Both the position numbers and the translations under genes were made by a program. The notes under the pieces were generated by a model. It was given only the letters and a program-made list of their open reading frames with translations, had not been told where the DNA came from and ran no database searches. Of a DNA stretch of 64,000 bases, positions 37,099 to 47,727 are shown piece by piece. This DNA comes from Bacteroidota bacterium. GTDB taxonomy: Bacteria > Bacteroidota > Bacteroidia > Cytophagales > Cyclobacteriaceae. Within the stretch, counting starts at the first letter, position 1. Each line of letters opens with the position of its first letter. Location of the stretch: assembly GCA_947470895.1 (NCBI GenBank), contig CANIVF010000006.1, positions 40,833 to 104,832 of the forward strand. Reading direction: 5' to 3'.

Positions 37099-38568
37099 TT
37101 ACAGCACAAAGGTAATTTTATTAATCCATCCCATCAACTTATCCGGGCTGATGAAAAGATAGAATAGTACGATAACCAAAATCAAGCTCAAAAGATTGCC
37201 GGCCACATCAGATTTTATTGAATTAGCAGTTTCTTTTTTCTCTTTTATAAACAGATAGTATGGAATTTTCAGGTAAAAGAACAGGGAGATCACGGTATTC
37301 AATAGGCCAATGACAAAAAGAACCAGCAATATCAATTCGCCACTTTGTTGGTATGCTCCCCACAGTGAACCAAAAATAAATAGTTTAGCGGTAAAGCCTG
37401 CTGTGGGCGGTAGGCCTGTTAAGGAAACGAAGCCGATCAAAATCGCCAGAGAAGGAATAATTGATAACGTGCCTAAACCTGCTAAGGATTGAATGCCAAG
37501 CTCACCGTAAGAATTCTCAAACTGATTTAAGGCATTAAAAACCAGGAAGTTCATCACCAGAAAAACTGTTGAATAAAAGAGCATGAAATGAATTCCGTCC
37601 ATACCGAACGCTACCAATCCAACTAGCAGGAAGCCTGATTGTGCCACCGAAGAATAAGCAAGCATTCGTTTCGGATTTGTTTGTGCGATGGCGGATAGGT
37701 TTCCGATCAGAATGGAAAGCAGTGAAATGACAGACAGAATCACTTGCCAGTTATATCCAGATTGGCCAAAAAGATGAATAGCCAATGTGAATTTTGTTAA
37801 GACAGCGATGCCGGCCAGTTTGGGTACTACCGATATAAAAGCGACCACCGGTGTGGGTGCAGATTCATACACATCGGGTGCCCATAAGTGAAAAGGCACA
37901 GCGGTAATCTTAAAAAGAAAGCCAGCAAGCGTAAATAAACCGGCAATCAAAAGCAGTGGTGATGACAGCGCGATCAGATTTTTTAAAAATAATTCTGATG
38001 AAAAATCGAGCGTGCCGGCAATGCCATAAATAATGGAGATGCCGTAAATCATACAGGCCGTGGCCACGGTACCAAACAAAAAATATTTCAAACTCCCTTC
38101 TGCACTTTTTTTGTTGAAGCCAAATCCGGTAAGCAAGTATGAACTCAACGAAATTAACTCAAGGGATAGAATGACCATGATAAAATTCATGCTGGAAGCA
38201 AGCAGGCAACTTCCCAGGATCACTGCGTGGAACAAGAGGAAATATTCAGCAGAAGAATTTTCTTTTTGCGGACCTGAAATCCAAACACCTAAAATCCCAC
38301 CGGTTAAAAACAAAAATTTGAAATAGGATGAGAATTCATCGATGCGAATCATGCCTCCAAAAAGCAGGGTTGATGTGGTGGGTAAATGATGAAGGACTAT
38401 GAAAATGGCCAAACCATATGAAGCCAGCGCAAGTGTTTTTAAGATAACATGTTTGTTGGTTTTTAGAATGAGCCCAAGCAGGATCGTGATGATCAACGAA
38501 GCTGTGATTATCACTTCCGGTATTAGCAGAGAAACACTTTCAAAAATATGTTGAAGCGGATCATTCAT
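37099..38568 (-). CDS. nuoN: NADH-quinone oxidoreductase subunit N
   Basis: Proton-pumping antiporter-like domain (AVPFHLWAPDVYESAPTPVVAFISVVPKLAG); follows nuoM. Confidence 0.95.
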   Translation of the reverse strand: MNDPLQHIFESVSLLIPEVIITASLIITILLGLILKTNKHVILKTLALASYGLAIFIVLHHLPTTSTLLFGGMIRIDEFSSYFKFLFLTGGILGVWISGPQKENSSAEYFLLFHAVILGSCLLASSMNFIMVILSLELISLSSYLLTGFGFNKKSAEGSLKYFLFGTVATACMIYGISIIYGIAGTLDFSSELFLKNLIALSSPLLLIAGLFTLAGFLFKITAVPFHLWAPDVYESAPTPVVAFISVVPKLAGIAVLTKFTLAIHLFGQSGYNWQVILSVISLLSILIGNLSAIAQTNPKRMLAYSSVAQSGFLLVGLVAFGMDGIHFMLFYSTVFLVMNFLVFNALNQFENSYGELGIQSLAGLGTLSIIPSLAILIGFVSLTGLPPTAGFTAKLFIFGSLWGAYQQSGELILLVLFVIGLLNTVISLFFYLKIPYYLFIKEKKETANSIKSDVAGNLLSLILVIVLFYLFISPDKLMGWINKITFVL

Positions 38569-38581
38569 AGCGTCAACTTCA

Positions 38582-40180
38582 TTATGGATTGATAAATGAT
38601 GCAGACTTGAATAATGCTTCTACAAACTGTTGTGCAAATGGATTGATGAAGTTGAGAAGCGTTTGTGGAAGTACTCCAAAAAATAAGGCAGCCATAGCCA
38701 AAGGCAAAAGCATGACATATTCTCTGTGATTAAGATCATTCATTTCAGCAGCAGGAATTTTTACAGAGAAAGGTCCATAAAACATGCGTTGAATTGTCCA
38801 TAGATAATAACCTGCTCCTAGTAATAGACCAAAAGTTGCAACGATTGCCATCCAGATAGGAAGGAGCCCGTTCGCTTTTTGCGATAGAAAGGCTCCAAAG
38901 AGGATCATCACCTCGCCAATGAATCCTGCAAGACCTGGCAACCCTAAAGAGGCAAAGAAAGCAATCAGGACAAATCCGGTAAACACTTTCATTTTGCTGG
39001 CGAGGCCGGAGTAGTTTGCAATCAATCGATCGTGGGTGCGATCATACAACACGCCCGTTATTAAGAAAAGCATGGCCGAAATAATTCCATGACTGAACAT
39101 TTGATAAACAGCCCCGGTCACTCCCTCAACAGTAATGGAAGCCAAACCCAATAATACAAAGCCCATGTGTGATACAGAGGAGTAGGCGATTAGTCTTTTA
39201 AGATCTTTGGATGAAAGTGCATTCAGTGCTCCATAAATAATAGACACTACGCCAACAAATCCTACCAACCAACTAAAGTAAATAGCTCCATCCGGAAAAA
39301 TGGGATATGCAAAGCGAAGTAATCCGTAGGCACCAAATTTTAATAGTAGCGCGGCAAGAATAACGGAGATAGGAGTGGGAGCTTCCACGTGTGCATCGGG
39401 CAACCAGGTGTGCAAAGGCACAGCAGGGAGTTTAATGGCAAACCCGATGAAGAGTAAAAGAAAGGCCCAGAGTCTATAAGAGTAAGGCCCTAGTAAATCA
39501 GTTGAATCAATTGATAAGATGGAACCCGGAATGATGTTTTCCGGATTTTGCATGTGAAGCATATTGAATGTGTGCACGAGTACCTTACCGGAAGTTGGAT
39601 CTTGAAAAGATAAGTAAAGCGCGATGATCACAATCAATATCAAGATGGAGCCGAGCAGCGTGTATAAGAAGAATTTGATGGAAGCATGTTCTCTTCTGGG
39701 GCCTCCCCATATCCCGATAAGGAAATACATGGGCAGCAACAAAAACTCAAAGAACACATAGAAGAGCAGGAAGTCTAATGCACAAAAACTTCCCATGATT
39801 GCGCCATTGAGAATAAGCATTAGAATGAAATACCCTTTCTGATTTTTTTCAATGGTCCACGAAGAGATGACAGCAATACTAATGATGGCTACGGACAAAG
39901 CAACCATCGGAAAACTTAACCCATCGAGTGCTACAAAATATTCTGCCTTCATTGTTCCCCATTGTCCTAAATCCATAGAAATCCACGGAAGTCGTTCACT
40001 AAGTTGAATGCCATCGTGATGCTCATAGTGTAATGCGATCAAGACCATGATCACAATCTGAATGATGCTTATCAGCAAGGCGAATACTCTAAATGTATTC
40101 TTTTGAGTAGCCGGAATAAGCAGACCGACCACGGCAGCAAGGAGTGGTGTAAAAATCAGATAGGAGAGTAGATGCCGCAT
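38582..40180 (-). CDS. nuoM: NADH-quinone oxidoreductase subunit M
   Basis: KLPAVPLHTWLPDAHVEAPTPISVILAALLLKFGAYGLLR; start MRHLLSYLIFTPLLAAVVG overlaps the nuoL stop. Confidence 0.95.
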   Translation of the reverse strand: MRHLLSYLIFTPLLAAVVGLLIPATQKNTFRVFALLISIIQIVIMVLIALHYEHHDGIQLSERLPWISMDLGQWGTMKAEYFVALDGLSFPMVALSVAIISIAVISSWTIEKNQKGYFILMLILNGAIMGSFCALDFLLFYVFFEFLLLPMYFLIGIWGGPRREHASIKFFLYTLLGSILILIVIIALYLSFQDPTSGKVLVHTFNMLHMQNPENIIPGSILSIDSTDLLGPYSYRLWAFLLLFIGFAIKLPAVPLHTWLPDAHVEAPTPISVILAALLLKFGAYGLLRFAYPIFPDGAIYFSWLVGFVGVVSIIYGALNALSSKDLKRLIAYSSVSHMGFVLLGLASITVEGVTGAVYQMFSHGIISAMLFLITGVLYDRTHDRLIANYSGLASKMKVFTGFVLIAFFASLGLPGLAGFIGEVMILFGAFLSQKANGLLPIWMAIVATFGLLLGAGYYLWTIQRMFYGPFSVKIPAAEMNDLNHREYVMLLPLAMAALFFGVLPQTLLNFINPFAQQFVEALFKSASFINP

Positions 40181-42114
40181 CAGTATAAAATCCAAAGTAT
40201 AAAAATAAGTAGGCCAGCCATAGCCCAAAGTAAATACGACTGAATTTTTCCGTTGGCTAAGGAACGTGTTACTGAACCGATTCCTTTTGCAGAATAGGCC
40301 ATCCCATTAACGACACCATCCACCAGATACCGATCCGACCAGCCGGTTACATGGGCTATGCCTACTTGCAAATACGTTAATCCATTAATGATTTTGTCGA
40401 TTACTTTTCGGTCAAACCAATGTACGAGAATAGCGAATTGTAATACCAGTTTGAAGGCATAATCAGAAAGCCAATCCAGATAGAGGTTTGGAGTGAGAAA
40501 TTTATTCTGATCTTTTAGTTCATAATTTTTATACATAAAAAAAGCAGAAACTAGCGCAATCAATAAGATTAAGGTTGAAAGCAACGTGATCAGGTGACTT
40601 GTATTCGGATATAACGACATCAAGACATTTATTATCGTTAAAATATGAAATGGTTTGAACGTGATTAACAAGGCCAGAGAACTCATCGAGATCACAAACA
40701 TTGACAGGCGCATCACAATAGGAACTTCCACCATCTCAACATTGTGTTTTGATTTTGCGAAGAAGATAAACCAGACCATGCGGAATGTATAAACTGGAGT
40801 AAGAAGTGTTACAACCCAAGCGCCAAGAATGACTAACCATTTCCATGAAAACGCATTCCCCGACCATTCATTCATTTGTGTTAAGATTAGTTCTTTCGAT
40901 ACAAAACCAGAGGTAAAAGGAAGTCCAGCAAGCGCTGCGGAACAAATCATGAATGTTATAAACGTGATTGGTATTTTTTTTCGTAAGTCACCCAGATTAC
41001 GAATGTCTTGTACATCAACGTTACCTTCCTGATGATGATATGCCTGATGCATGGCATGAATGATGGCACCAGCGCCTAAAAATAATCCTGCTTTAAAAAA
41101 AGCATGATGAAGTAAATGCAGAAAACCACCTTGCGCTGCACCAGCACCAATAGCCATCACCATAAAACCTAATTGCGAAATGGTAGAGTAAGCCAATATT
41201 TTTTTAATGTCATATTGAAACAGGGCACCAATAGCACCGGTTATGGCAGTAATTGTTCCCGTAACAGAAATGATCACTAATGTGTTTTCGGTAAACAGGC
41301 TTTCAATTCGGATCAATAAAAAAACGCCTGCAGCTACCATAGTTGCGGCATGGATTAATGCGGATACAGGAGTTGGTCCTTCCATGGCATCGGGCAACCA
41401 ATGGAACAGTGGGAATTGTGCAGACTTACCGATCACTCCAATGAAAATGCAAACGCCTGCTGTGGTTAACCAAAATGTAGGTATTGTCTCAAGATTCAAA
41501 TAGGTGATATCAAGGTTGCCCAGCCATGACCACAGTATCATCAGGCCAATCAGAAAACCAAGATCCCCAACACGGTTTATCAAAAATGCTTTCGTGGAAG
41601 CTTTTGCAGCTTCCTGTTTTTCGTACCAATGCCCAATCAGTCGGTAAGAACTAAATCCCACCAATTCCCAAAAACAAAATAGGATTAGCAGATTGCTGCT
41701 CATCACCAGCCCAAGCATAGCAAACGTAAAAAAGCCAAGCATGCCGAAGTATCGAATCAGTGCCTGATCCTCCGCCATATATCCGATTGAGTATAGATGC
41801 ACCAGAAAGGAGACTAATGAAACTACCATCACCATGATTAAGCCATGCTTATCGAGCAACAAACTTGCGCGAATAATGTTTTCATTGACAGAAAACCACG
41901 GCCATGAATAGGTCAACGCATGGCTGTCTCCTACTTGAAAGAATAGAAAAGCAGAGCAGATGAATGTGATGAACAAGAGTAAGCTGCTAACCATGGGAGA
42001 GAGCCATGCAAACTTTTCGGATATGACAAAGCAAACAAGTGCTGAAAATAAAGGAATGGTCAGCACGCTTAATGCTAACCAAAGTGAAGCTGCTGAATGT
42101 ATTGTCTCTGTCAA
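40180..42114 (-). CDS. nuoL: NADH-quinone oxidoreductase subunit L
   Basis: GKSAQFPLFHWLPDAMEGPTPVSALIHAATMVAAGVFL. Confidence 0.96.
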   Translation of the reverse strand: MTETIHSAASLWLALSVLTIPLFSALVCFVISEKFAWLSPMVSSLLLFITFICSAFLFFQVGDSHALTYSWPWFSVNENIIRASLLLDKHGLIMVMVVSLVSFLVHLYSIGYMAEDQALIRYFGMLGFFTFAMLGLVMSSNLLILFCFWELVGFSSYRLIGHWYEKQEAAKASTKAFLINRVGDLGFLIGLMILWSWLGNLDITYLNLETIPTFWLTTAGVCIFIGVIGKSAQFPLFHWLPDAMEGPTPVSALIHAATMVAAGVFLLIRIESLFTENTLVIISVTGTITAITGAIGALFQYDIKKILAYSTISQLGFMVMAIGAGAAQGGFLHLLHHAFFKAGLFLGAGAIIHAMHQAYHHQEGNVDVQDIRNLGDLRKKIPITFITFMICSAALAGLPFTSGFVSKELILTQMNEWSGNAFSWKWLVILGAWVVTLLTPVYTFRMVWFIFFAKSKHNVEMVEVPIVMRLSMFVISMSSLALLITFKPFHILTIINVLMSLYPNTSHLITLLSTLILLIALVSAFFMYKNYELKDQNKFLTPNLYLDWLSDYAFKLVLQFAILVHWFDRKVIDKIINGLTYLQVGIAHVTGWSDRYLVDGVVNGMAYSAKGIGSVTRSLANGKIQSYLLWAMAGLLIFILWILY

Positions 42115-42422
42115 TTTCTTTCCTTTAAGTCACTAAATTGATCGGGAACTGAAGTATGAAAATAATGATACGCTTTAAGGATGATCGCTATACCTACTGC
42201 GGCCTCGCACACGGCTACGAGTATGACAAATAGTGCAAAGAACTGACCTTCATAGGTTGTCGGATTTTGCCTGTTGAATAAAATCAGGTTGAGGTTCGAA
42301 GCATTCAACATCAGCTCGATCCCTAATAAAATCATGATCGCGTTTTTTTTGGTGAGTACAATCAGCAAACCGGCAGAAAAAAGAAAAGCTCCAAGAGCAA
42401 ATAGGAGCGTATGATCAGACAT
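42111..42422 (-). CDS. nuoK: NADH-quinone oxidoreductase subunit K
   Basis: MSDHTLLFALGAFLFSAGLLIVLTKKNAIMILLGIELMLNASNLNLILF. Confidence 0.95.
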   Translation of the reverse strand: MSDHTLLFALGAFLFSAGLLIVLTKKNAIMILLGIELMLNASNLNLILFNRQNPTTYEGQFFALFVILVAVCEAAVGIAIILKAYHYFHTSVPDQFSDLKERN

Positions 42423-42927
42423 GGTCATTTTTTTTAAATGAAGACGCCATGAGTGCAGCACCTATTAGGCACACTAAAAGCAATATACCTCCAAGTTCGA
42501 AAGGAGCCACATAGTTGCTCATCAACTCGATACCAATTTTATTAATATGATTGCCAGGTGCTGGTGCAGATTGGCTTTGGTCGAACGAAGTCTTTTGGTA
42601 CGTGACTAATAATATGAGGAACATCCCAGCGGAAATAATCGCACTCTTGATTACATGGTGCGATTCTGTAATAAGTGGTTTGCCAGATATCCGATTGGTG
42701 AGCATGATTCCAAAGAGGATAAGTACTAAAACACCTCCGGCATAAATGACGAGTTGTGTGATGGCAAGAAACTCTGCGTATAGTAATGCATAAATGCCTG
42801 CCATGGAAATAAGACAAACAGTCAATGCCAAGGCAGCATAAAAAACAGTTCGGGTGAAAATCATTACCAATACCGAAATGATGGCAGTAAATACAAATAG
42901 GTATAAGGTTAATTGGCCGGGGTTCAT
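42415..42927 (-). CDS. nuoJ: NADH-quinone oxidoreductase subunit J
   Basis: AALALTVCLISMAGIYALLYAEFLAITQLVIYAGGVLVLILFGIML. Confidence 0.95.
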   Translation of the reverse strand: MNPGQLTLYLFVFTAIISVLVMIFTRTVFYAALALTVCLISMAGIYALLYAEFLAITQLVIYAGGVLVLILFGIMLTNRISGKPLITESHHVIKSAIISAGMFLILLVTYQKTSFDQSQSAPAPGNHINKIGIELMSNYVAPFELGGILLLVCLIGAALMASSFKKNDHV

Positions 42928-43586
42928 TCAGTTTTGGTGGGTGGGGATGGTGGTTTAATCTTTGGTTTGAAAACAGGCTTTGCTGCTGATGTAGAAGCTG
43001 GTGTCGCTTCAGGCGTGGTCGCTGCTTTATTTTTTTGATATTCTTCCCACTCCATTCTTTTTGCTTCAATTTCAGCAGGAGTCATAGCACTAAACGCGAA
43101 ATTGTGTTCCATAATATCGAAAACTGAAAAATCAAACTCCTTGGTCATTGTGAGGCATTCGGTAGGACAAACCGTAGTGCACAATCCGCAGAAGCAACAC
43201 TTGCCCATGTCAATATCAAATTGAGCAGCATAGATTCTTTTAGGAGTTCCATCTGAAGTTTTGCCAAATTCTTCTGTGGATTTTATTGGCTCAATCGTAA
43301 TGCAGTTTACCGGACAGACTTTAACGCATTTATCGCAAACAATGCAATCATCAATTTCATTATGCAATTGATATCGACCATTATCAGGGACAGGAATTGT
43401 TTCGAACGGGTATTGCACGGTGGCAATACCTTCTTGATGTTCAAAATAATCGGGCGACTGAATCGAGAGCTTTGATCTGCTTTTGCGGGCTTTGAGAAAA
43501 TGAGAGAAGGTTAGAGAAAGACCTTGCCTAATGGTGCTCACTGCAATGCCGATGTTTGACCAATACGTAGTTGCAGGTTCCTTCAT
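42924..43586 (-). CDS. nuoI: NADH-quinone oxidoreductase subunit I (2x 4Fe-4S) with Lys/Pro/Ala-rich C-terminal tail
   Basis: CIVCDKCVKVCPVNCI and CCFCGLCTTVCPTECL ferredoxin motifs. Confidence 0.95.
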   Translation of the reverse strand: MKEPATTYWSNIGIAVSTIRQGLSLTFSHFLKARKSRSKLSIQSPDYFEHQEGIATVQYPFETIPVPDNGRYQLHNEIDDCIVCDKCVKVCPVNCITIEPIKSTEEFGKTSDGTPKRIYAAQFDIDMGKCCFCGLCTTVCPTECLTMTKEFDFSVFDIMEHNFAFSAMTPAEIEAKRMEWEEYQKNKAATTPEATPASTSAAKPVFKPKIKPPSPPTKTE

Positions 43587-43620
43587 ACTCTTGACAAAAA
43601 TAGAAGGAAAATACTAAACC

Positions 43621-45609
43621 TTATTCAGATGGTTTCTGAATTGTGAAATAAAATGAGTTCCCTTTCCATTCCTCACTTTCAAGCCAGATTTTACCACCAT
43701 TTTTCTCTACAAATTCCTTACAAAGGATGAGGCCAAGACCGATACCTATTTCGTTGGCTGTGCCTCGACTACTGTAACCGGATGATTTGTCGAACAATAG
43801 TTTTTTTACATCTTCACTAATACCTACATCCTTGTCTTTAACAGCAATTACAAAAAAGTGTTTATCAAAGTCTTTGCAGGCAACTTCAATCTTTCCTCCG
43901 ATTTCTGAGAATTTAATGGCATTGAGTACAAGGTTTCGCAAGATCAGGGTTAGCATGTTCAGGTCGGCCAGCCCGTAAATACCTGAAGGAAACTCGTTTA
44001 CAAAATGCATTTGCTTCATTTGCATGGCCTCTACCATTTTCAAGTTATCTGCAAAAACGGTCGCGAGTTTAACTTTTGTGGGTTGAATTTTGAGTGTATC
44101 CATTTGGAGTAAAGCCCAGTCAAGAAGATTGGTGATGAATGAGTGTGCATGATCAAATTGCTTTCGTAACTCACCTGTGAGTTGCTTAAACTCTTCGGGT
44201 GTGATGTTCTTTTGCTCGGCAAGATTTAAAATTGCTGATAGCGAACTGATGGGTGACCTTAAATCGGGCGAAACGATAGAAAGAAATTTATCCTTTACCT
44301 GATTGAGTTGTTCTAGCACCTGACTTCGCTTCTTGATCTCTTGCTGATGTTCGATCAATAGCTTATTAATCTTGATTCTTCTTTGATTGCTTGAATAGAC
44401 TGAAAACAAAAGAATTACCGTTAGCGCCATTACATCAACTAAAATATTATGCAGCAATTCTTCTCTTCTCAACGTGGTGTCCTCTTGTGGCTTTTCTTTA
44501 CTTAGAGCGGTAATTTCACTATCCTTCAATTCTGTCTGAAAGCGAATTTAATCCTGAAAAAGTTTCGCCAGCCTTTCTTCGCTGTACATATTGTCTTCGG
44601 GTTGTTTGTAGTTTTTATGATACTCTAGTCCTCTTTCAAAATCCCCTCGTTTTTCGGCCAAGTATGAAATCTTTTGAAAGCAGTTGATTTTCATTTTCTG
44701 TGCATTGTTATTTTTAGCTGTAAGAAGTGTTTTTTCAATGAGTTCTTCCGCCTCATTGAATTTTTGCTGTTCGATATATATGTCACTGATACCGAGGTTG
44801 GATTCGGCCAAGCCAAATTCGTTGTGTGCTTTTTTGTGAATGACGGAAGCCGAATCGTAATATGCTAAGGATTGCTTGTAGTCTTTTACTTCAAATTTAA
44901 GACGAGCTAACCTTTTAAGAATCTGGGGCTCAATGATGGTCAGGTTTCTTTCGCGGAGAGATTTTAGTACTGAACGTAAGTACTCATCAGATTTTTTATA
45001 TTCTTTCTTCCTTAAATATAATTCTCCGGTCGCATTCAGCAGGTAAACAACACCATCAAGATCACCAATCTTCTCACTGATTTTTCGACTAAAGTTGAAA
45101 TGATTCAGCGCCAGATCATATTGTCCCAGTTCGTTAAGTAATAGTCCTATGTTATAGATGGTAATTGCCATTTTCATTTGATCATTGATGGCACGCGCTA
45201 CGCGGTAAGACTGCGTGAAAAAATAATAAGCTTCATCATCTTTACCAAGATCGCTATAGTCATTCCCAAGAAAGTTCAGGGTTTCAGCAATGGCGGCACT
45301 ATCTTGCCCTTGCAAATGCATTTGATAAGGTTATCATACTTCATGGCGGTTGAGTAATCGCCACTGAGTGTTGCTTAAAAAAGCCAACTGTCCGTACACA
45401 AGGCCTTTTGCCCAAGGCCATTGTTTGCTATCGGCTATAGAAAATGCTTTATCTGCATAACGTTTAGCGTTTACAAAATCGGTATACTTCTTTTGTGCTG
45501 ATAGTTTGATGTAAGTGACAAATCGAACAGAATCGGATAACTTATTTTGAAGGGCGTTTTCAAGACTATCTGAATGGTTTTGACAAAATGCTAAGGAGTA
45601 GCAAATCAT
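43621..45609 (-). pseudogene. Decayed TPR-sensor histidine kinase inside the nuo cluster
   Basis: Three ORFs in one frame (45609-45334, 45321-44548, 44529-43621) separated by stops. Sequence between the first two is TPR-like only in another frame (GDYSTAMKYDNLIK). H-box reads FLSIVSPDLRSP (Pro codon 44266-44268 in place of His); G1 box reads DKDVGI. Confidence 0.8.
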
Positions 45610-45652
45610 GCTAAGTATAGTGATGCTTATAACGTATACTTCTTTCTAAGAG

Positions 45653-46759
45653 TCACATCAGCAATAATTTCCAAAGTGTGCAAATAACCAATAGAATTAA
45701 AGAAGCCGGAGTTAAATATTTCCAACTCAATGAGGTTAACTGATCAATTCTAATTCGTGGGAACGTCCAGCGAACCCAAATTTGAAGACAAACCATAAGC
45801 ACGGTTTTTGATAGTAGCCAGAAGATCCCCCAAGCATGGATACCAGGATTTCCGATTGATCCGGTGGTCCATTCCGCCAGTTTCAATGTTCCGATGTTTG
45901 GCAAAGCCGTATTCCAACTTCCCCAAAACAGAATCACACCTACAAAACTTACTAATAGCATCATAGCATATTCTGCCAGCATAATAACAGCCCATCGGAA
46001 ACCGGAGTATTCTGTTTGGAATCCTGCTACTAATTCGGATTCTGCTTCAGGAAGATCAAAAGGGGCACGGTTGCTTTCGGCCAATGATGCAATGAAGAAA
46101 ATAATCCAGACGAAAAACAGAATAGGCATTCGAAATACATTCCAGGTAAGGAATCCGCCATTCATCGTGATATCGATACCAAGTTGTTTTATGCCAAGCA
46201 AATAATTGGTCTGCGCAGGTAGTTCATCAGCAGTATTAATCAATATTCCCTGCTGAAAAGAAATTTCCTGTAGGTCTAAGGTTTGGCTCAACACACAGGC
46301 GCAAAGCACAGACATCGTTAAGGGAACTTCGTAAGAAATGATCTGTGCAGCTGATCGTATGGTGCCTAGCATGCTGTATTTGTTGTTGGATGCCCAGCCT
46401 GCAATGACAATACCGATAACATCCAACGAGATGGTGGCGAATATAAAATAGATGGCGGATGAAAAAGCTGGAGCGGACCAACGTGGTGTGATGGGCAACA
46501 TAGAAAATCCTATGAAGATAGGAACGAAGATGAATAGTGGTGCGAGTTGAAATAACCTTTTGTTGGCGCTGGTTGGAATGATGTCTTCCTTTTGTAAAAG
46601 CTTAAGTAAGTCGGCTACCGTTTGAAGTATTCCATAATATCCAACTTCCATTGGTCCAAGCCTGTCTTGCATAAAGGCAGAGATTTTTCTTTCCGCATAA
46701 ACTACTAAAACAGTGTAGATCAACAGAAATGGTAGAAAGAAGAGTAAGGTTGTAGGCAC
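45653..46759 (-). CDS. nuoH: NADH-quinone oxidoreductase subunit H
   Basis: YAERKISAFMQDRLGPMEVGYYGILQTVADLLKLLQKEDIIP; SNRAPFDLPEAESELVAGFQTEYSGFRW. Confidence 0.97.
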   Translation of the reverse strand: MPTTLLFFLPFLLIYTVLVVYAERKISAFMQDRLGPMEVGYYGILQTVADLLKLLQKEDIIPTSANKRLFQLAPLFIFVPIFIGFSMLPITPRWSAPAFSSAIYFIFATISLDVIGIVIAGWASNNKYSMLGTIRSAAQIISYEVPLTMSVLCACVLSQTLDLQEISFQQGILINTADELPAQTNYLLGIKQLGIDITMNGGFLTWNVFRMPILFFVWIIFFIASLAESNRAPFDLPEAESELVAGFQTEYSGFRWAVIMLAEYAMMLLVSFVGVILFWGSWNTALPNIGTLKLAEWTTGSIGNPGIHAWGIFWLLSKTVLMVCLQIWVRWTFPRIRIDQLTSLSWKYLTPASLILLVICTLWKLLLM

Positions 46760-46847
46760 GGATTTTTATTCTTGATATTTTCGAAAGGTCACCAATTAGT
46801 TTGAATGTAATATTTTTTAATTCCTGTAAAGCGTAAAGCGTTAAACA

Positions 46848-47660
46848 TCAATTCCACAATGGATGTTTTTCAAGGGTTACTTGCTCGCCAAAGAATAACC
46901 TGGTAGAGGCCTCGAAAGACTCCGTGTAGTCGGAAACAAAAAAGTGATCAAGCAGAGCTTCTTCGGCATGTAACAAGCGGTTATATGCAAGGTGTCTTTG
47001 CAGTGCCTGTGCCACCACCTCCGCTGAGTCGAGCACAGCCACCTGGTTTTGATAAAACTGATTGATTTCTTTTTTTATGAGTGGATAATGTGTGCATGCC
47101 AACACGAGTGCATCGATATCTTTTAATGTTTCGTCTTCCAGGTATTGCCTGATTATTTCGTGACTGATCTGATTATTAAAGAAACCCTCTTCAATCATTG
47201 GCGCCAATAGAGGAGTAGCTAGTGATTGAAGTAAGATTCCACTATTAGCCTCCTGAATTTTGCGCGAATAGATTCCGGATTGTACCGTTCTTTTTGTTCC
47301 GATCAGGCCGATACGTTTACCGGAAAAATTTTCGGTGATATATTCCACCATAGGATCAATCACATTGATGATGTGGGCATCTTTTCGCACATACTCTTTT
47401 AATAATTCGTATGAAGCAGAGCTGGCGGAATTACAGGCAATCACAATTACCTTACAACTTTTCTTCAAGAGTATATCGGCTATTTTAATGGAGTAAGCCT
47501 GAATGGCGGCTTCTGATTTATCCCCATAAGGCAAATGGGCCGTGTCTCCAAAATACACGATGTTTTCCTTTGGAAGTAATTTTTTGATGGCCTGAGCCAC
47601 GGTAAGTCCACCAATACCACTGTCAAAAATGCCAATAGGGGCAGTCGGGTTATTATTCAT
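46848..47660 (-). CDS. murI: Glutamate racemase
   Basis: IGIFDSGIGGLTVAQAI; VYFGDTAHLPYGDKS; VIACNSASSASY; LACTHYPLI. Start likely MNNNPTAPIG. Confidence 0.96.
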   Translation of the reverse strand: MNNNPTAPIGIFDSGIGGLTVAQAIKKLLPKENIVYFGDTAHLPYGDKSEAAIQAYSIKIADILLKKSCKVIVIACNSASSASYELLKEYVRKDAHIINVIDPMVEYITENFSGKRIGLIGTKRTVQSGIYSRKIQEANSGILLQSLATPLLAPMIEEGFFNNQISHEIIRQYLEDETLKDIDALVLACTHYPLIKKEINQFYQNQVAVLDSAEVVAQALQRHLAYNRLLHAEEALLDHFFVSDYTESFEASTRLFFGEQVTLEKHPLWN

Positions 47661-47727
47661 GTCTGTCAAAAATAGTGGCTGTGATCGGGAATTTGTAATA
47701 TTGCGCAAACTTTAAAACTGTAATGAC

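Noticed and set aside
42542-43069. 175-aa His/Cys-rich minus-strand ORF overlapping nuoI/nuoJ
   Set aside because: Out-of-frame shadow of nuoI and nuoJ, both of which have unmistakable family motifs; composition is typical of a shifted frame.
45334-45609. 91-aa ORF as an independent gene
   Set aside because: Signal peptide plus partial TPR that continues (in shifted, then same, frame) into 45321-44548; better read as the 5' part of the decayed kinase.
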